Of a stretch of DNA of 64,000 nucleotides, positions 43,527-52,331 are shown piece after piece. The stretch is from Agrobacterium vitis (GTDB lineage Bacteria; Pseudomonadota; Alphaproteobacteria; Rhizobiales; Rhizobiaceae): positions 2,801,001 through 2,865,000 of the forward strand of contig NZ_CP146242.1 in the NCBI RefSeq assembly GCF_037039395.1. Reading direction: 5' to 3'. Within the stretch, counting starts at the first letter, position 1. Each line of letters starts with the position of its first letter. Below the pieces are notes generated by a model. It ran no database searches. It was not told the DNA's origin and saw only the letters and a program-made list of their open reading frames with translations. A program made the position numbers and the translations under genes.

Positions 43527-44501
43527 ATGTTTTGTGTGACAGCGAAAGACTGGAGCTTCCTTGATGAGATTGGTTTAGCATCCGAGCGCGGTGTTCCAAT
43601 GTTGCGCTTCGGCTTTTATATCGATTTTGCGCTGCAAAAGGCGACGAGCCTTGAGACACGGCGGGCGATGGCTGATGTCATCTTAGAGTATAAATCGATA
43701 TTCGCTGACAAGGTGACGCATTATATACCTGATGGTGCCCGCCGCCTTCATCCACTCACCGAAATTGATTATAATCGATATATTATGGAGCGGGCAGAAA
43801 AGCCCGATAATGTCGAGGAAGATGATTGTTTTGAAGCTTCTCTGTTTGGTTATCCAGAAGGTGGTGATCTTGATAATCCGACTATTTATTACGCGGAGGC
43901 CATTGGAAATACAGAGGCGCGCGAGTTCTCCCGAATTGGAATTTACCTTCCTGCAAGTTGGCCAGAACAGGTCGGCTATGAGAGTTTTCGATCGCTTATT
44001 TTAGGGTGGTGTGAGAAGCTAAAGCCGGCTTATGGCACCGCTGGCCTGTCAATTTTCTTCAATGAAGGACGTCAAGGTCTTTCTGACCGACTTCTTGCCT
44101 TCCCGATAGCGAAGCGCTTTCCGGGACTGGACCTGCCCGAGCAATCGCGTTGGTATGCTCGGATGAACCGTTTGCGCAGGCGAGCAATCAGGACGGTCAA
44201 TTGGCTCACATTTATAGATGATGATTTTGTAACCGAACTTGGCGGCAGGACTAAGATCGAAAAAGACGTAGGCGATCTCTGTGCTTTATATCCATATGCT
44301 GGAGGGATCGTTGTTCAAGCTGGGGAAAGGCCTGAACTCGGTGATTTGAATAAGGGACAGATCCCAGAAGCCTACCGAAACGTCTCCAGAGTTCTCAAGC
44401 CTATTCGCTTTGATGAACATCAACGACCTCTTATCGATGCGCCGCGACCACTGGACTCTTTGGAAGAGACGCAAAAATGGGTTCGCCGATTTGATGAGTG
44501 A
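43527..44501 (+). CDS. DUF3396 type VI immunity family protein, copy 2
   Basis: A 324-residue paralogue of the preceding protein, aligned over its whole length (RTVNWLTFIDDDFVTELGGR, GGIVVQAGERPELGDLNKGQ, IPEAYRNVSRVLKPIRFDEH). The two are clearly diverged, so they probably protect against different effector variants. The start at 43527 lacks a strong ribosome-binding site. Tandem orphan immunity genes are common behind polymorphic toxins. Confidence 0.85.
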   Translation: MFCVTAKDWSFLDEIGLASERGVPMLRFGFYIDFALQKATSLETRRAMADVILEYKSIFADKVTHYIPDGARRLHPLTEIDYNRYIMERAEKPDNVEEDDCFEASLFGYPEGGDLDNPTIYYAEAIGNTEAREFSRIGIYLPASWPEQVGYESFRSLILGWCEKLKPAYGTAGLSIFFNEGRQGLSDRLLAFPIAKRFPGLDLPEQSRWYARMNRLRRRAIRTVNWLTFIDDDFVTELGGRTKIEKDVGDLCALYPYAGGIVVQAGERPELGDLNKGQIPEAYRNVSRVLKPIRFDEHQRPLIDAPRPLDSLEETQKWVRRFDE

Positions 44502-44640
44502 CGCAATCAGGCTTCCGGCAGCCTCTTCCTCGTTGTTCCAGTTGGCGCTATAGCGTGGCAATTGAAGTTCCCGAAGCATGGCCTATTCGGATACGGGGCC
44601 TCGGCAGCGCTGTAACCTTAGCCGTCGAAACACTGATATT

Positions 44641-44826
44641 ATGGGCAAAAAACATCTTACGCCTGAGATTGCCGATGAATTGGACAAAGTCGAACTGACA
44701 CACAACGGCTTTGTCATTTCTCGAATCGGTTTTGCGCTTGAACTCTATTTTCTAGGCGGCGAGAGGGTGGAAACCCGTATGGCGCTTTGTCAAATGCTGC
44801 GTGATTACCAGCTTATCTGCGCGACG
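44641..44826 (+). pseudogene. Truncated third DUF3396 immunity gene
   Basis: From ATG 44641 the frame reads MGKKHLTPEIADELDKVELT, then FVISRIGFALELYFLGGERV and ETRMALCQMLRDYQLICAT, aligning with the N-terminus of the two upstream DUF3396 proteins (SLETRRAMADVILEYKSIF in copy 2). The homology stops at about 44826, where the converging ester-cyclase gene begins. It is the 5' remnant of a third immunity gene and marks the right edge of the island. Confidence 0.7.
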
Positions 44827-45209
44827 ATCTTCATGAGGTTCAGAATGCCCCAATGCGCGGTAATGAACTCGCCTTCGACTTTCAGCACATCGATGACGTC
44901 GAATGTTATGCGCCGTCCGGTTGGCGGGATGCCGTTAAAGGGGCCGGAATGGGTAACGGAATAGACCTTGCGGGTGGTGACGAGGTCGCCTTCGGCGGTC
45001 TGGAAATCGATCTCGCAGACCGGTTCTGAGAAGGAGGCGTGGAACGCACGGTAGAATGTCCGCACGCTGTCGCGATCGGGGGCGAAGCCGGGCGTGGGTG
45101 TGTGGTCGATGAAATCTGGATGTATCAGGGCATCGAAGACGGCGTAATTGCCGCCGACCTGAACCTCTTCAATGAGTTTTCTGACAATCGCCTTTTTATG
45201 GTCGCTCAT
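44805..45209 (-). CDS. SnoaL-like/ester cyclase family NTF2-fold protein
   Basis: A 134-residue NTF2-fold protein with the ester-cyclase pattern: HPDFIDHTPTPGFAPDRDSV, FHASFSEPVCEIDFQTAEGD and GIPPTGRRITFDVIDVLKVE, then AHWGILNLMKIV. The last few residues (AQISW) come from DNA of the truncated DUF3396 gene, so its original 3' end was probably lost when the T6SS island was joined. It is next to a nitroreductase on the same strand. Substrate unknown. Confidence 0.8.
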   Translation of the reverse strand: MSDHKKAIVRKLIEEVQVGGNYAVFDALIHPDFIDHTPTPGFAPDRDSVRTFYRAFHASFSEPVCEIDFQTAEGDLVTTRKVYSVTHSGPFNGIPPTGRRITFDVIDVLKVEGEFITAHWGILNLMKIVAQISW

Positions 45210-45229
45210 AATTCTTGCCTCTGTTCAGT

Positions 45230-45829
45230 TTAACGGGGAAATGTGCCGTGGAAGGCGGAGGCGTCGACAGGGCGGCGCGGGCTTGGTGTCTCGCGTCCGC
45301 GCAGCGCCTCGGGAAGCTGGTCGGCACTTGCGCGTCGTCCGATCGCGATGACCACCTGCATGGCATATCCCTCGGGCATATTGACCGCTTCGGCGGTCTT
45401 TACCGGGTCGATGCCGCCCATGGCATGGGTGGACCAGCCCTTCAGATGGGCCTGGAGAGCGAGATAGCCCCAGGCTGTTCCCGCGTCGAAGGTGTGGCCG
45501 GGATTGGGCACCTCCGCATCGCTGCCTGGTGGAATGAGAGTTGTCTTTGTGGTGATGACGATCAGCGCTGCCGCATGTTGCGCCCAGACGCGGTTTCCTT
45601 CCCAGAGCGCCGCGATGACCCCATCAAATTGCGGTTCTCCGCGAAAGCTGTAAATAAAGCGCCAGGGCTGGGCGTTCAGGCCGGAGGGTGCCCAGCGCGC
45701 CGCCTCCAGCACGCCAAGCAGATCCTGTTCTGAAATCGTCTCTTCGGTGAAGGCGCGGGGAGACCAGCGATCCACGAAGAAATCTTCGATTGGGTGATCC
45801 GCTGTGCGGGAGTTTGTCTTTACATCCAT
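45230..45829 (-). CDS. Nitroreductase family flavoprotein
   Basis: A 199-residue NAD(P)H/FMN nitroreductase. Signatures: FFVDRWSPRAFTEETISEQD, LEAARWAPSGLNAQPWRFIY (FMN-binding start) and YLALQAHLKGWSTHAMGGID. It is divergently transcribed from an HxlR-type regulator, with repeated GGTAACC motifs between them, which suggests induction by a reactive electrophile or quinone. The ester-cyclase gene follows in the same direction. Confidence 0.9.
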   Translation of the reverse strand: MDVKTNSRTADHPIEDFFVDRWSPRAFTEETISEQDLLGVLEAARWAPSGLNAQPWRFIYSFRGEPQFDGVIAALWEGNRVWAQHAAALIVITTKTTLIPPGSDAEVPNPGHTFDAGTAWGYLALQAHLKGWSTHAMGGIDPVKTAEAVNMPEGYAMQVVIAIGRRASADQLPEALRGRETPSPRRPVDASAFHGTFPR

Positions 45830-45910
45830 TATTGAACCTGCTCTCTTCTAGTTACCAGTCGCGCCAGGCTATGGTGCGGCGGTAAGCGGCGCAAGAAAGG
45901 GAGCGAGAAA

Positions 45911-45934
45911 TTACCTGGTAACCCTGAGGTAACC
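45911..45934. promoter_or_regulatory. Candidate HxlR operator, repeated GGTAACC
   Basis: TTACCTGGTAA (45911-45921) is a perfect interrupted palindrome, and GGTAACC occurs twice 11 bases apart (45917-45923, 45928-45934). An inverted partial copy, GTTACC, stands at 45851-45856 on the nitroreductase side. Spacing by one helical turn and the divergent layout suit an HxlR-family site. Confidence 0.5.
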
Positions 45935-45952
45935 GGGCAATCGTTTAACGTG

Positions 45953-46309
45953 ATGGAAACTCTGGAAAACAACCTGGAAAATTGCCCCATACGCGATGTG
46001 CTTCACCGCGTCTCCGACCGCTGGAGCATGCTGATCGCTCTGCACCTTGAAGGGGGAACGCTGCGGTTTTCAGAGCTGAAGCGATGCATTCCCGATATTT
46101 CGCAGCGGATGCTGTCGCAGACGCTCCGGCGATTGGAACTGGATGGCCTTGTCGAACGCCGGGTCTATCCGGTTGTCCCGCAGCGGGTGGAATATGACCT
46201 CACTCCGCTTGGGCGTTCCTTGTTGGTGCCGTTTCATCTGATGAAAAATTGGGCCGAGGCCAATCATGCAACGATCCGCAAATCCAGATCGTTGGGACGT
46301 GATCGTTAA
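45953..46309 (+). CDS. HxlR family transcriptional regulator
   Basis: A 118-residue winged-helix regulator: NCPIRDVLHRVSDRWSMLIA at the start, then LRFSELKRCIPDISQRMLSQ, TLRRLELDGLVERRVYPVVP and QRVEYDLTPLGRSLL. These are the classic HxlR steps. The start at ATG 45953 is preferred to the GTG three bases earlier. It most likely regulates the divergent nitroreductase gene through the GGTAACC repeats. Confidence 0.9.
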   Translation: METLENNLENCPIRDVLHRVSDRWSMLIALHLEGGTLRFSELKRCIPDISQRMLSQTLRRLELDGLVERRVYPVVPQRVEYDLTPLGRSLLVPFHLMKNWAEANHATIRKSRSLGRDR

Positions 46310-46781
46310 AAAGCATCGGCTTGTGGCGAATAGATCGATTAAGCGATGGGTCGCTGGTTCTTAAGGTTTCATGCGCGTATGACCGGTTGAATGCGCCGCT
46401 AAAAGCTTGGGACTATCGCTCCTCAAGGACCGCTCGGTATGGGCGCGGTTAGAGCGGAAGCCAATTGCGAAAACGGGTGAATTGTGGGGCGGAGCTTCGC
46501 GCTGCTTTTGCCGCGAGCTGTGGCTGCCTCTCATTTGAAAATACGCAAAATCTTGTTATTGCTCATTAATATCCAAGGCCCACCCTTGGAGACAAAGTCG
46601 CTCGCGCCGGTTACGGTGGGCGAAATCCTGATTTTTTGGTCTCTTGTGACGCTGAATGACTTTTTTTGGGTTGAAAAAAACAATCAAAAATTACAGTTAC
46701 AATTCAGGGTAGTTTTACGCTTTACTGACTGCTAATTTTCGCGCGCAATCCTTAAACCTCCCAGGATTAACGAGGCGAATT
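46310..46781. other. Intergenic region upstream of the SHMT-like gene
   Basis: About 470 bases with no credible gene. An 83-codon frame (46484-46735) has a hydrophobic middle but no ribosome-binding site or homology I recognise. The last 120 bases are very AT-rich, with T and A runs, and probably contain the promoter of the next gene. Confidence 0.4.
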
Positions 46782-47957
46782 ATGAATGAAATTGTAAAAC
46801 TTATTAGCAAGCATAATGATGTGAGAACGGGTGCTATTAACCTGATCGTCAGTGAAAACCGGATGTCTCCGGCCGCTTTGGCCGCTCTGAGTTCCGACCT
46901 TGCGTCCCGCTATGCGGCGCCATTTTATGCCGGTACCGATATTTCCCAGGAAATCGTCTCGATTACCGAGCAGAAGGCCAAAAAGCTTTTCAATGCCGAA
47001 TATGTGAATATTTCCCCGATTTCCGGCAGTGCGAGCCTTATGGCGGTTGTGTTCGCGCTGACCTCACCGGGCGACAAGGTCGGACGTGTGCCGCCTTTCT
47101 TTCCAGGTGGCGGCTATCCCTTCAATTACGAAGTGTTTGACCGGGTTTCCTTGCCGCTTCCGTTCGATGACGATGAGTGGCAGCTTGATCTGGAAGCTAC
47201 TCTTGAGTTGCTGGAACGGGAAAAGCCCAAACTCGTCATCCTTGGCGCGTCGATCTTTACCGTCCCCATGCCGGTGCGGGAAGTGGCCGATCTGGTGCAT
47301 AGCTATGGCGGCATCGTCGCCTATGATGGCTCGCACAGCCTTGGCCTGATTGTTGGCAAGCAGTATCAGGACCCGCTTAACGAGGGTGCCGATATTCTGT
47401 TTGGCTCGACCCACAAGACATTCCCCGGTCCGCAGGGCGGCATTATCGTTACCAACAACAAAGAATTGAACGACCGCATCGACATCGTCTCCAATTTCAC
47501 GCCATTGAACGGGCCGACGATGATTTGCAATCCACATCTGGCGCGCATTGCCTCGCTGGGCATCGTCATCGATGAAGTGCCGTGGGAGCGTTACGCCGAG
47601 CAGGTGGTGAAGAATTCGCGCGCCTTTGCCAACACGCTGCAAGCCAAGGGCTATGAGATGCGGGGCCAGTCCACCAGGAGGTTCTCGGAGTTATCCTATT
47701 GCCACCAGGTGCTGCCCAAGCTCGACCGGCAGATGGGCCAGGGATATCGTGACAAGTTGAAGCAGCATAACATCCATGTGGATGGCTTCATGCGGGTTGG
47801 CACGGCGGAAATCACCCGTCTTGGCTATGTCGAAGCCGATTGCACCCGCATTTCTGAAATCATGGCCGAGATCGTCTCCAGCAATCAGAATGTCATTCCC
47901 TCGCTTCGCCATGAAGTCGTCGAGATGAATGCCAACCACCAGCACATTGTCATGTGA
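46782..47957 (+). CDS. SHMT-family PLP-dependent enzyme (short, divergent)
   Basis: A 391-residue fold-type I PLP enzyme related to serine hydroxymethyltransferase. Visible: LIVSENRMSPAALAALSSDL, YVNISPISGSASLMAVVFAL (PLP phosphate site), VAYDGSHSLGLIVG with the cofactor aspartate, and the Schiff-base lysine in FGSTHKTFPGPQGG. It is shorter and more divergent than housekeeping GlyA and lacks the usual YQGG substrate-site word (YAGTD here). It may act on an unusual amino acid or act as an aldolase. A GMC oxidoreductase follows after a strong hairpin. Confidence 0.8.
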   Translation: MNEIVKLISKHNDVRTGAINLIVSENRMSPAALAALSSDLASRYAAPFYAGTDISQEIVSITEQKAKKLFNAEYVNISPISGSASLMAVVFALTSPGDKVGRVPPFFPGGGYPFNYEVFDRVSLPLPFDDDEWQLDLEATLELLEREKPKLVILGASIFTVPMPVREVADLVHSYGGIVAYDGSHSLGLIVGKQYQDPLNEGADILFGSTHKTFPGPQGGIIVTNNKELNDRIDIVSNFTPLNGPTMICNPHLARIASLGIVIDEVPWERYAEQVVKNSRAFANTLQAKGYEMRGQSTRRFSELSYCHQVLPKLDRQMGQGYRDKLKQHNIHVDGFMRVGTAEITRLGYVEADCTRISEIMAEIVSSNQNVIPSLRHEVVEMNANHQHIVM

Positions 47958-48025
47958 GTTTGATTTTCCCTTCCTGTCGAACGGTTGGGAAACAAGTTTT
48001 CCAGAAAAGCAACCATGAAACGTAA

Positions 48026-48062
48026 CAGGCCTGTCCGGTGCGATCCGGACCGGACAGGCCTG
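48026..48062. terminator. Strong hairpin after the SHMT-like gene
   Basis: CAGGCCTGTCCGGT (48026-48039) pairs perfectly with ACCGGACAGGCCTG (48049-48062) over a nine-base loop. No T-run follows, so termination may be Rho-assisted, or the hairpin may protect mRNA ends. Confidence 0.7.
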
Positions 48063-48114
48063 CTCTGAACCTCATATTTCTTCCGAACCCAATATTTTCT
48101 AGGGGGTCTTTATC

Positions 48115-50295
48115 GTGTCTTCGAAAAACATTTCGGCACCAGCCGAAAAAATCGTCAATCCCGGAAGCGTCAGCCAGACTGTCTATGATACAATCATCAT
48201 CGGCTCCGGCTTCGGCGGCAGCGTCGCCGCCCTTAGGCTATGCGAGGCCTTCCAGAAGGTTGATCGTCCCAAGGGTGCCAGCAAGCCTGTGCTACTTTTG
48301 GAGCGCGGCAAGGACTGGTGGGGCAATCTGACAGGCCAGCCAACCACTGCGCCGCCGTTTAGCAACTATCGCCAGCCGGATGGCCGCGCTGGATGGATGA
48401 CGAATGTCGAGCCGTTCGGTACGCCGCAATCCCCACCGGATACCTATGGCCAGGCAGAGGATTTGGGTGACGAGACGGCCAACTTCAATACGATGACCAC
48501 TTATGCGCAGCGTCCTATCCCGGTCTATCCCGGCCTGGTCGAGACGCTTACCGCTTTCCAGGGCCCGGTGCCGACCATGACCGCCATTGTCGGCGCAGCG
48601 CTGGGCGGCACGTCGCAGGTCTATAACTCGTTCTTCCAGAAGCCGTCGCAACTGGCCTTCACCCTGGCCTTCCGCGACCCGGAAAATCTGGATTCCTATG
48701 ACAAGGTGCTGCTGTCCTATGGCGAACTGGCGCAGCATTACGACACCGTTGAGCAGATGATGGGGCCGAAAACCATTGATGCCAAGGAAAACAAGGTGTC
48801 GGTGACGGTGCCGGTGAGCAGCGATGCGGACCTGACGGTCTCCTATCCGCTCAAGGACAGCCCGCCCTATCTCTCTACCCGTAGCTTCAGGGCGCAGGTC
48901 GCGAAGATCGATGAGGTCGTCAAGTCGGGCACTGTTGAAACGCCGATCCAGTCAGTCACGCTGGAATATACCAAGTTGGCGCTCGACTGGGGCGTGGTCT
49001 GCAAGGAAGTCAATGCCGAAATGCTGCCGTCCGCCATCATCGGCGAAATGTGGTATGGCATGAACAGCTATTCGGTCTCGACCAAGCCATTGGGCAAAAA
49101 GGAATTGCTGGGCGTCAAGAAGGCGCTGGACCAGAACTACCTGAAACAGGCCAAGGAAACCGGCCTGCTTGACATTCAATGCCTGAGCAATGTCACCAAT
49201 GTCTACCAGGATCTGAGCTCCAACAGTGTGAGCCCGGTTTATGTCGTCACTGTCGAGGAGATCTCGCCAACCGATGTCGCCAATCCGACATCGGTGACCT
49301 ATCGGGCGAAGAACGTGATCTTCTCGGCTGGCTCCATGCATACGGCATCGATGCTGCTGGAATATTCTAACAACCCCAATCCGCAAGCGCCTGACACCAA
49401 TGGCCTGCCAGCGCTGAGCAAATATGTTGGCCAGTTCTGGGGCCAGAATGGCGACGTCACCGGCACCCAGGACATGAGCTGCAAGACGCGGCCTTCGGAT
49501 GGTGGTCCCGGCTCGACCGATGCGTCCTTCTACTTCGTCAAGGACGAAAGCCTTGATGGCATCACCCTTCCGGACGACAAGCTGGAGGCGGCCTTCAATC
49601 AGTCGATCGACTACATGAAGAGCAATAATTCGGCATCTTTCATTCGCCTCATGCTTTATCCGGCCTGGTTTGACGAAGCCGACAATCTGCAAAACACCTA
49701 TAATATGTCGGTTTGCTACGACCCGGCGCCGGGCTATTTTGACGTGAATTCGGCATCGACCAACACTTCGGGCCGCAAGACCTATAGCCTGTATTATCCC
49801 AATACGCCGGTGGCGGGTTCGAAGCCTTCCCAGGTTGGTGCCGGCAGTTCCGGCGTGCTGGATTCGGTCAATGCGCTTACCACGGTGCTGACCGAATGGG
49901 GTGAGATCAATGCCAGCACGGAGGGTGAAAGCCTGATCCGGCGCAACGGCCATCTCTCCTATCGCGGTGCACTGCCAGCACTGGCATCGACCGGGCAGTA
50001 CCACGCCCGGGTCTTGGAAGGCTGGAACTCCAACACGGTGAAGGAGGAGTTCGTGGTGGCCTATGGCGTCACGGCCCATCCGCTCGGCGGCTGCGTGCTG
50101 GGTAAGGCCTGCGACAAACACGGCCAGCTCTTGGCGGCCGACGAGAAAACGGCGGTACCAGGCCTCTATGTGGTTGATGGTTCTCTGATTCCCGGCTCCA
50201 CCGGTGCCGCTACCCCGGCCTGGACCATTGCCGCCGTGGCCGAATATTGCATGACGGAAATCACCAAGAAGATCGTCAGCCCCACGCAACATTGA
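48115..50295 (+). CDS. GMC-family FAD oxidoreductase (cholesterol-oxidase-like)
   Basis: A 726-residue flavoenzyme. The FAD motif is DTIIIGSGFGGSVAALRL near residue 25. Further GMC features are ALGGTSQVYNSFFQKPS, VIFSAGSMHTASMLLE and the C-terminal HPLGGCVLGKACDKHGQL with GLYVVDGSLIPGSTGAATPA. The layout resembles bacterial cholesterol/alcohol oxidases but is longer by about 150 residues. There is no signal peptide. The start is GTG 48115, preceded by AGGGGGTCTTTATC. The substrate is unknown. Confidence 0.88.
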   Translation: MSSKNISAPAEKIVNPGSVSQTVYDTIIIGSGFGGSVAALRLCEAFQKVDRPKGASKPVLLLERGKDWWGNLTGQPTTAPPFSNYRQPDGRAGWMTNVEPFGTPQSPPDTYGQAEDLGDETANFNTMTTYAQRPIPVYPGLVETLTAFQGPVPTMTAIVGAALGGTSQVYNSFFQKPSQLAFTLAFRDPENLDSYDKVLLSYGELAQHYDTVEQMMGPKTIDAKENKVSVTVPVSSDADLTVSYPLKDSPPYLSTRSFRAQVAKIDEVVKSGTVETPIQSVTLEYTKLALDWGVVCKEVNAEMLPSAIIGEMWYGMNSYSVSTKPLGKKELLGVKKALDQNYLKQAKETGLLDIQCLSNVTNVYQDLSSNSVSPVYVVTVEEISPTDVANPTSVTYRAKNVIFSAGSMHTASMLLEYSNNPNPQAPDTNGLPALSKYVGQFWGQNGDVTGTQDMSCKTRPSDGGPGSTDASFYFVKDESLDGITLPDDKLEAAFNQSIDYMKSNNSASFIRLMLYPAWFDEADNLQNTYNMSVCYDPAPGYFDVNSASTNTSGRKTYSLYYPNTPVAGSKPSQVGAGSSGVLDSVNALTTVLTEWGEINASTEGESLIRRNGHLSYRGALPALASTGQYHARVLEGWNSNTVKEEFVVAYGVTAHPLGGCVLGKACDKHGQLLAADEKTAVPGLYVVDGSLIPGSTGAATPAWTIAAVAEYCMTEITKKIVSPTQH

Positions 50296-50400
50296 GCCGC
50301 CCCGTCCACAGTGAAAGCTGACGGGTAAGCAATACTGATAGAGTTTGTCAGGGAAAAGTGGAACCCGGTTTTCCCGAAAAGACAAACGAAAACAAGAGTA

Positions 50401-50443
50401 GCTAGAGTCTGTCTGGTTCAATCTGAACCTGACAGAATCTAGC
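50401..50443. terminator. Dispersed hairpin family copy B
   Basis: GCTAGAGTCTGTC (50401-50413) pairs with GACAGAATCTAGC (50431-50443) around the inner TGGTTCAATCTGAACC, the same core as in 11838-11890. The outer arms differ in sequence but keep pairing, a sign of structural selection. Confidence 0.6.
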
Positions 50444-50450
50444 ATGATAA

Positions 50451-50482
50451 AGGGCCGTGTGTTTGATGAAACACACGGCCCT
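50451..50482. terminator. Bidirectional intrinsic terminator
   Basis: AGGGCCGTGTGTTT (50451-50464) pairs with AAACACACGGCCCT (50469-50482) over GATG, followed by TTTT. It lies between the converging GMC oxidoreductase and helicase genes. Confidence 0.85.
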
Positions 50483-50524
50483 TTTGCCATTTTCAGCCGT
50501 TTTTCATGTCTTCTGGCCAAAGAA

Positions 50525-50547
50525 AAAGGCCGGAAAAACCGGCCTTT
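50525..50547 (-). terminator. Terminator of the DEAD-box helicase gene
   Basis: AAAGGCCGG (50525-50533) pairs with CCGGCCTTT (50539-50547). On the minus strand the hairpin continues into a T-run, 20 bases after the helicase stop. Confidence 0.8.
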
Positions 50548-50567
50548 CGCAAAATTACAGAGGACGC

Positions 50568-51974
50568 TTAACGCTCGCGGCGCTGGCCGCCTGCACCGGC
50601 GCGGGCCGGGCCGTCCTGACGCGGACGGTCGGGGCGGCGGGCCGGGCGGCCATTGGCCGGCTTGTTGCGGTTGGCCGGGCGGGCAGAACGCTGTTCGCCA
50701 CCATCGCCTTCTTCGCGCGGGCCACGGCCTTGCGGACGGCCATCCTTGCGGGCCGGGTTGCCATGGTTGCGGTTTCCAGCACCTGCGCCAGCGCCGCCAC
50801 CACCTGCACGGCGGGTCGGACGGGCAGGGCGACCACGGTCAGCCGGAGCTTCCCCGCTGGCGACAGAAATTTCGATACCCATCAGCCGCTCGATGTCGCG
50901 CAGCAGGCGGGCTTCGTCGGGACCGCAGAATGCAATCGCGATACCATCGCGGCCAGCACGGGCGGTACGGCCGATGCGGTGGACATAGGCATCCGGCACT
51001 TCCGGCAGGTCATAGTTGAACACATGACTGACAGCCGGGATGTCGATGCCGCGGGCGGCGACGTCGGTGGCGATCAGCGTACGGATCGAACCATCGCGGA
51101 AACCCTTCAGGGCGCGCTCGCGCTGGCCCTGGCTCTTGTTGCCGTGAATGGAGGCAACCGAGAAACCGGTGATTTCCAGATGCTTCATCAGCTTTTCAGC
51201 GCCATGCTTGGTGCGCAGGAAAACGATGGAGCGGCCATCGGGATGATCGGCAAGGGTCTTCTTCAGCAGCTCGGTCTTGTGGTTCTGGCCGTTGACGAAG
51301 TGAACATACTGTTCGACCTTGTCGGCGGCCTTGCCCGGAGGCGACACTTCGACGGTGACCGGGTTGTTGAGGAAGCTACCGGCCAGATCGGCAATCGCCT
51401 TCGGCATGGTGGCCGAAAACAGCAGGGTCTGGCGCTTGGCCGGAACCATTTTGGCAATCTTGCGCAGATCGTGGATGAAGCCCAGGTCGAGCATCTGGTC
51501 GGCTTCGTCCAACACCAGATGGGTGACGGCGCGCAGCGAAATCGCATTGCGGGAAATCAGGTCCAGCAACCGGCCCGGGGTGGCGACGAGAATGTCGGTG
51601 CCACGTTCCAGCTGAAGCTGCTGCTTGTTGATCGATGCGCCACCAACCACCTGGTTGATCTTGATCGGGGTCTTGCGGATGAAGGACCGCAGATTGTCGC
51701 CGATCTGGTTGACGAGTTCGCGGGTCGGGGCAAGGATCAGCGTACGGGTGGTGCGATTGTCGGGACGGCGTTCGTCCTTCATCAGCAACTCGATGATCGG
51801 CAGGCCAAAGGCAGCGGTCTTGCCGGTGCCGGTCTGGGCAAGGCCAATCAGGTCGCGACCGGCCATCACCACCGGAATGCCCTGCGCCTGGATGGGGGTA
51901 GGGGTCTCGAAGCCAAGCTGGGTCAGCGTGGCGACAACAGTCGGCGAGAGGCCAAGTTCGTTAAAACTGGTCAA
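50568..51974 (-). CDS. DEAD-box RNA helicase
   Basis: An ATP-dependent RNA helicase (RhlE type). All motifs are present: FNELGLSPTVVATLTQLGFE, Q-motif TPTPIQ, Walker A AQTGTGKT, PTRELVNQ, DEAD box VLDEADQML, SAT and YVHRIGRTARAGRDG. The C-terminal 90 residues are an Arg/Gly/Pro-rich RNA-binding tail (RPTRRAGGGGAGAGAG). The start is probably the TTG at 51974 (LTSFNELGL), preceded by AAAGG; a TTG at 51998 is the alternative. Role: ribosome assembly or RNA decay, often cold-induced. Confidence 0.93.
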   Translation of the reverse strand: MTSFNELGLSPTVVATLTQLGFETPTPIQAQGIPVVMAGRDLIGLAQTGTGKTAAFGLPIIELLMKDERRPDNRTTRTLILAPTRELVNQIGDNLRSFIRKTPIKINQVVGGASINKQQLQLERGTDILVATPGRLLDLISRNAISLRAVTHLVLDEADQMLDLGFIHDLRKIAKMVPAKRQTLLFSATMPKAIADLAGSFLNNPVTVEVSPPGKAADKVEQYVHFVNGQNHKTELLKKTLADHPDGRSIVFLRTKHGAEKLMKHLEITGFSVASIHGNKSQGQRERALKGFRDGSIRTLIATDVAARGIDIPAVSHVFNYDLPEVPDAYVHRIGRTARAGRDGIAIAFCGPDEARLLRDIERLMGIEISVASGEAPADRGRPARPTRRAGGGGAGAGAGNRNHGNPARKDGRPQGRGPREEGDGGEQRSARPANRNKPANGRPARRPDRPRQDGPARAGAGGQRRER

Positions 51975-52331
51975 TTCATAAACCTTTCGGGGCGCCAAGA
52001 CGTGAGAGCCACGATCGCCTCATTGCGATTATAGCGGTCTTTGGCGTCAAGAACCCCGCGTGAATTGGGAACTTGTAAGTTGGAAACGACTTTCGGTGCG
52101 TTTGACCGCTGATGCGGTCATATATGAAGCACCCATACCTTTTTTGCATGACAGTGCCGAAATAGGCAAAGCCGGAATGCAGTGGCGCGCTCACGCGGCG
52201 GCCGGAAGGCTGAAAGCTTGCGCCGCTTTTGCGCGTTCTGCGGCCAAATGTCAAGCGCCCGCCCGTCGTGGACGGGGCGGGCGCTGAATATTTATAGTTA
52301 CACCGCGTTCGGGTGACTGGCGGCAGATCCG
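51975..52331. other. Intergenic region with GC-rich hairpin
   Basis: About 350 bases. AGCGCCCGCCC pairs with GGGCGGGCGCT at 52254-52285, a hairpin suited to terminate the minus-strand gene at 52332. The remainder should hold the helicase promoter and leader. I see no gene. Confidence 0.55.

Noticed and set aside
46484..46735. 83-codon plus-strand ORF upstream of the SHMT-like gene
   Set aside because: It runs into the AT-rich promoter region and lacks a start signal or homology; more likely noncoding.
48952..50520. 522-codon minus-strand ORF
   Set aside because: It is antisense to the GMC oxidoreductase, whose family motifs are intact; the shadow product has no domain.
50457..52034. 525-codon plus-strand ORF
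   Set aside because: Shadow of the DEAD-box helicase, which carries every helicase motif on the opposite strand.
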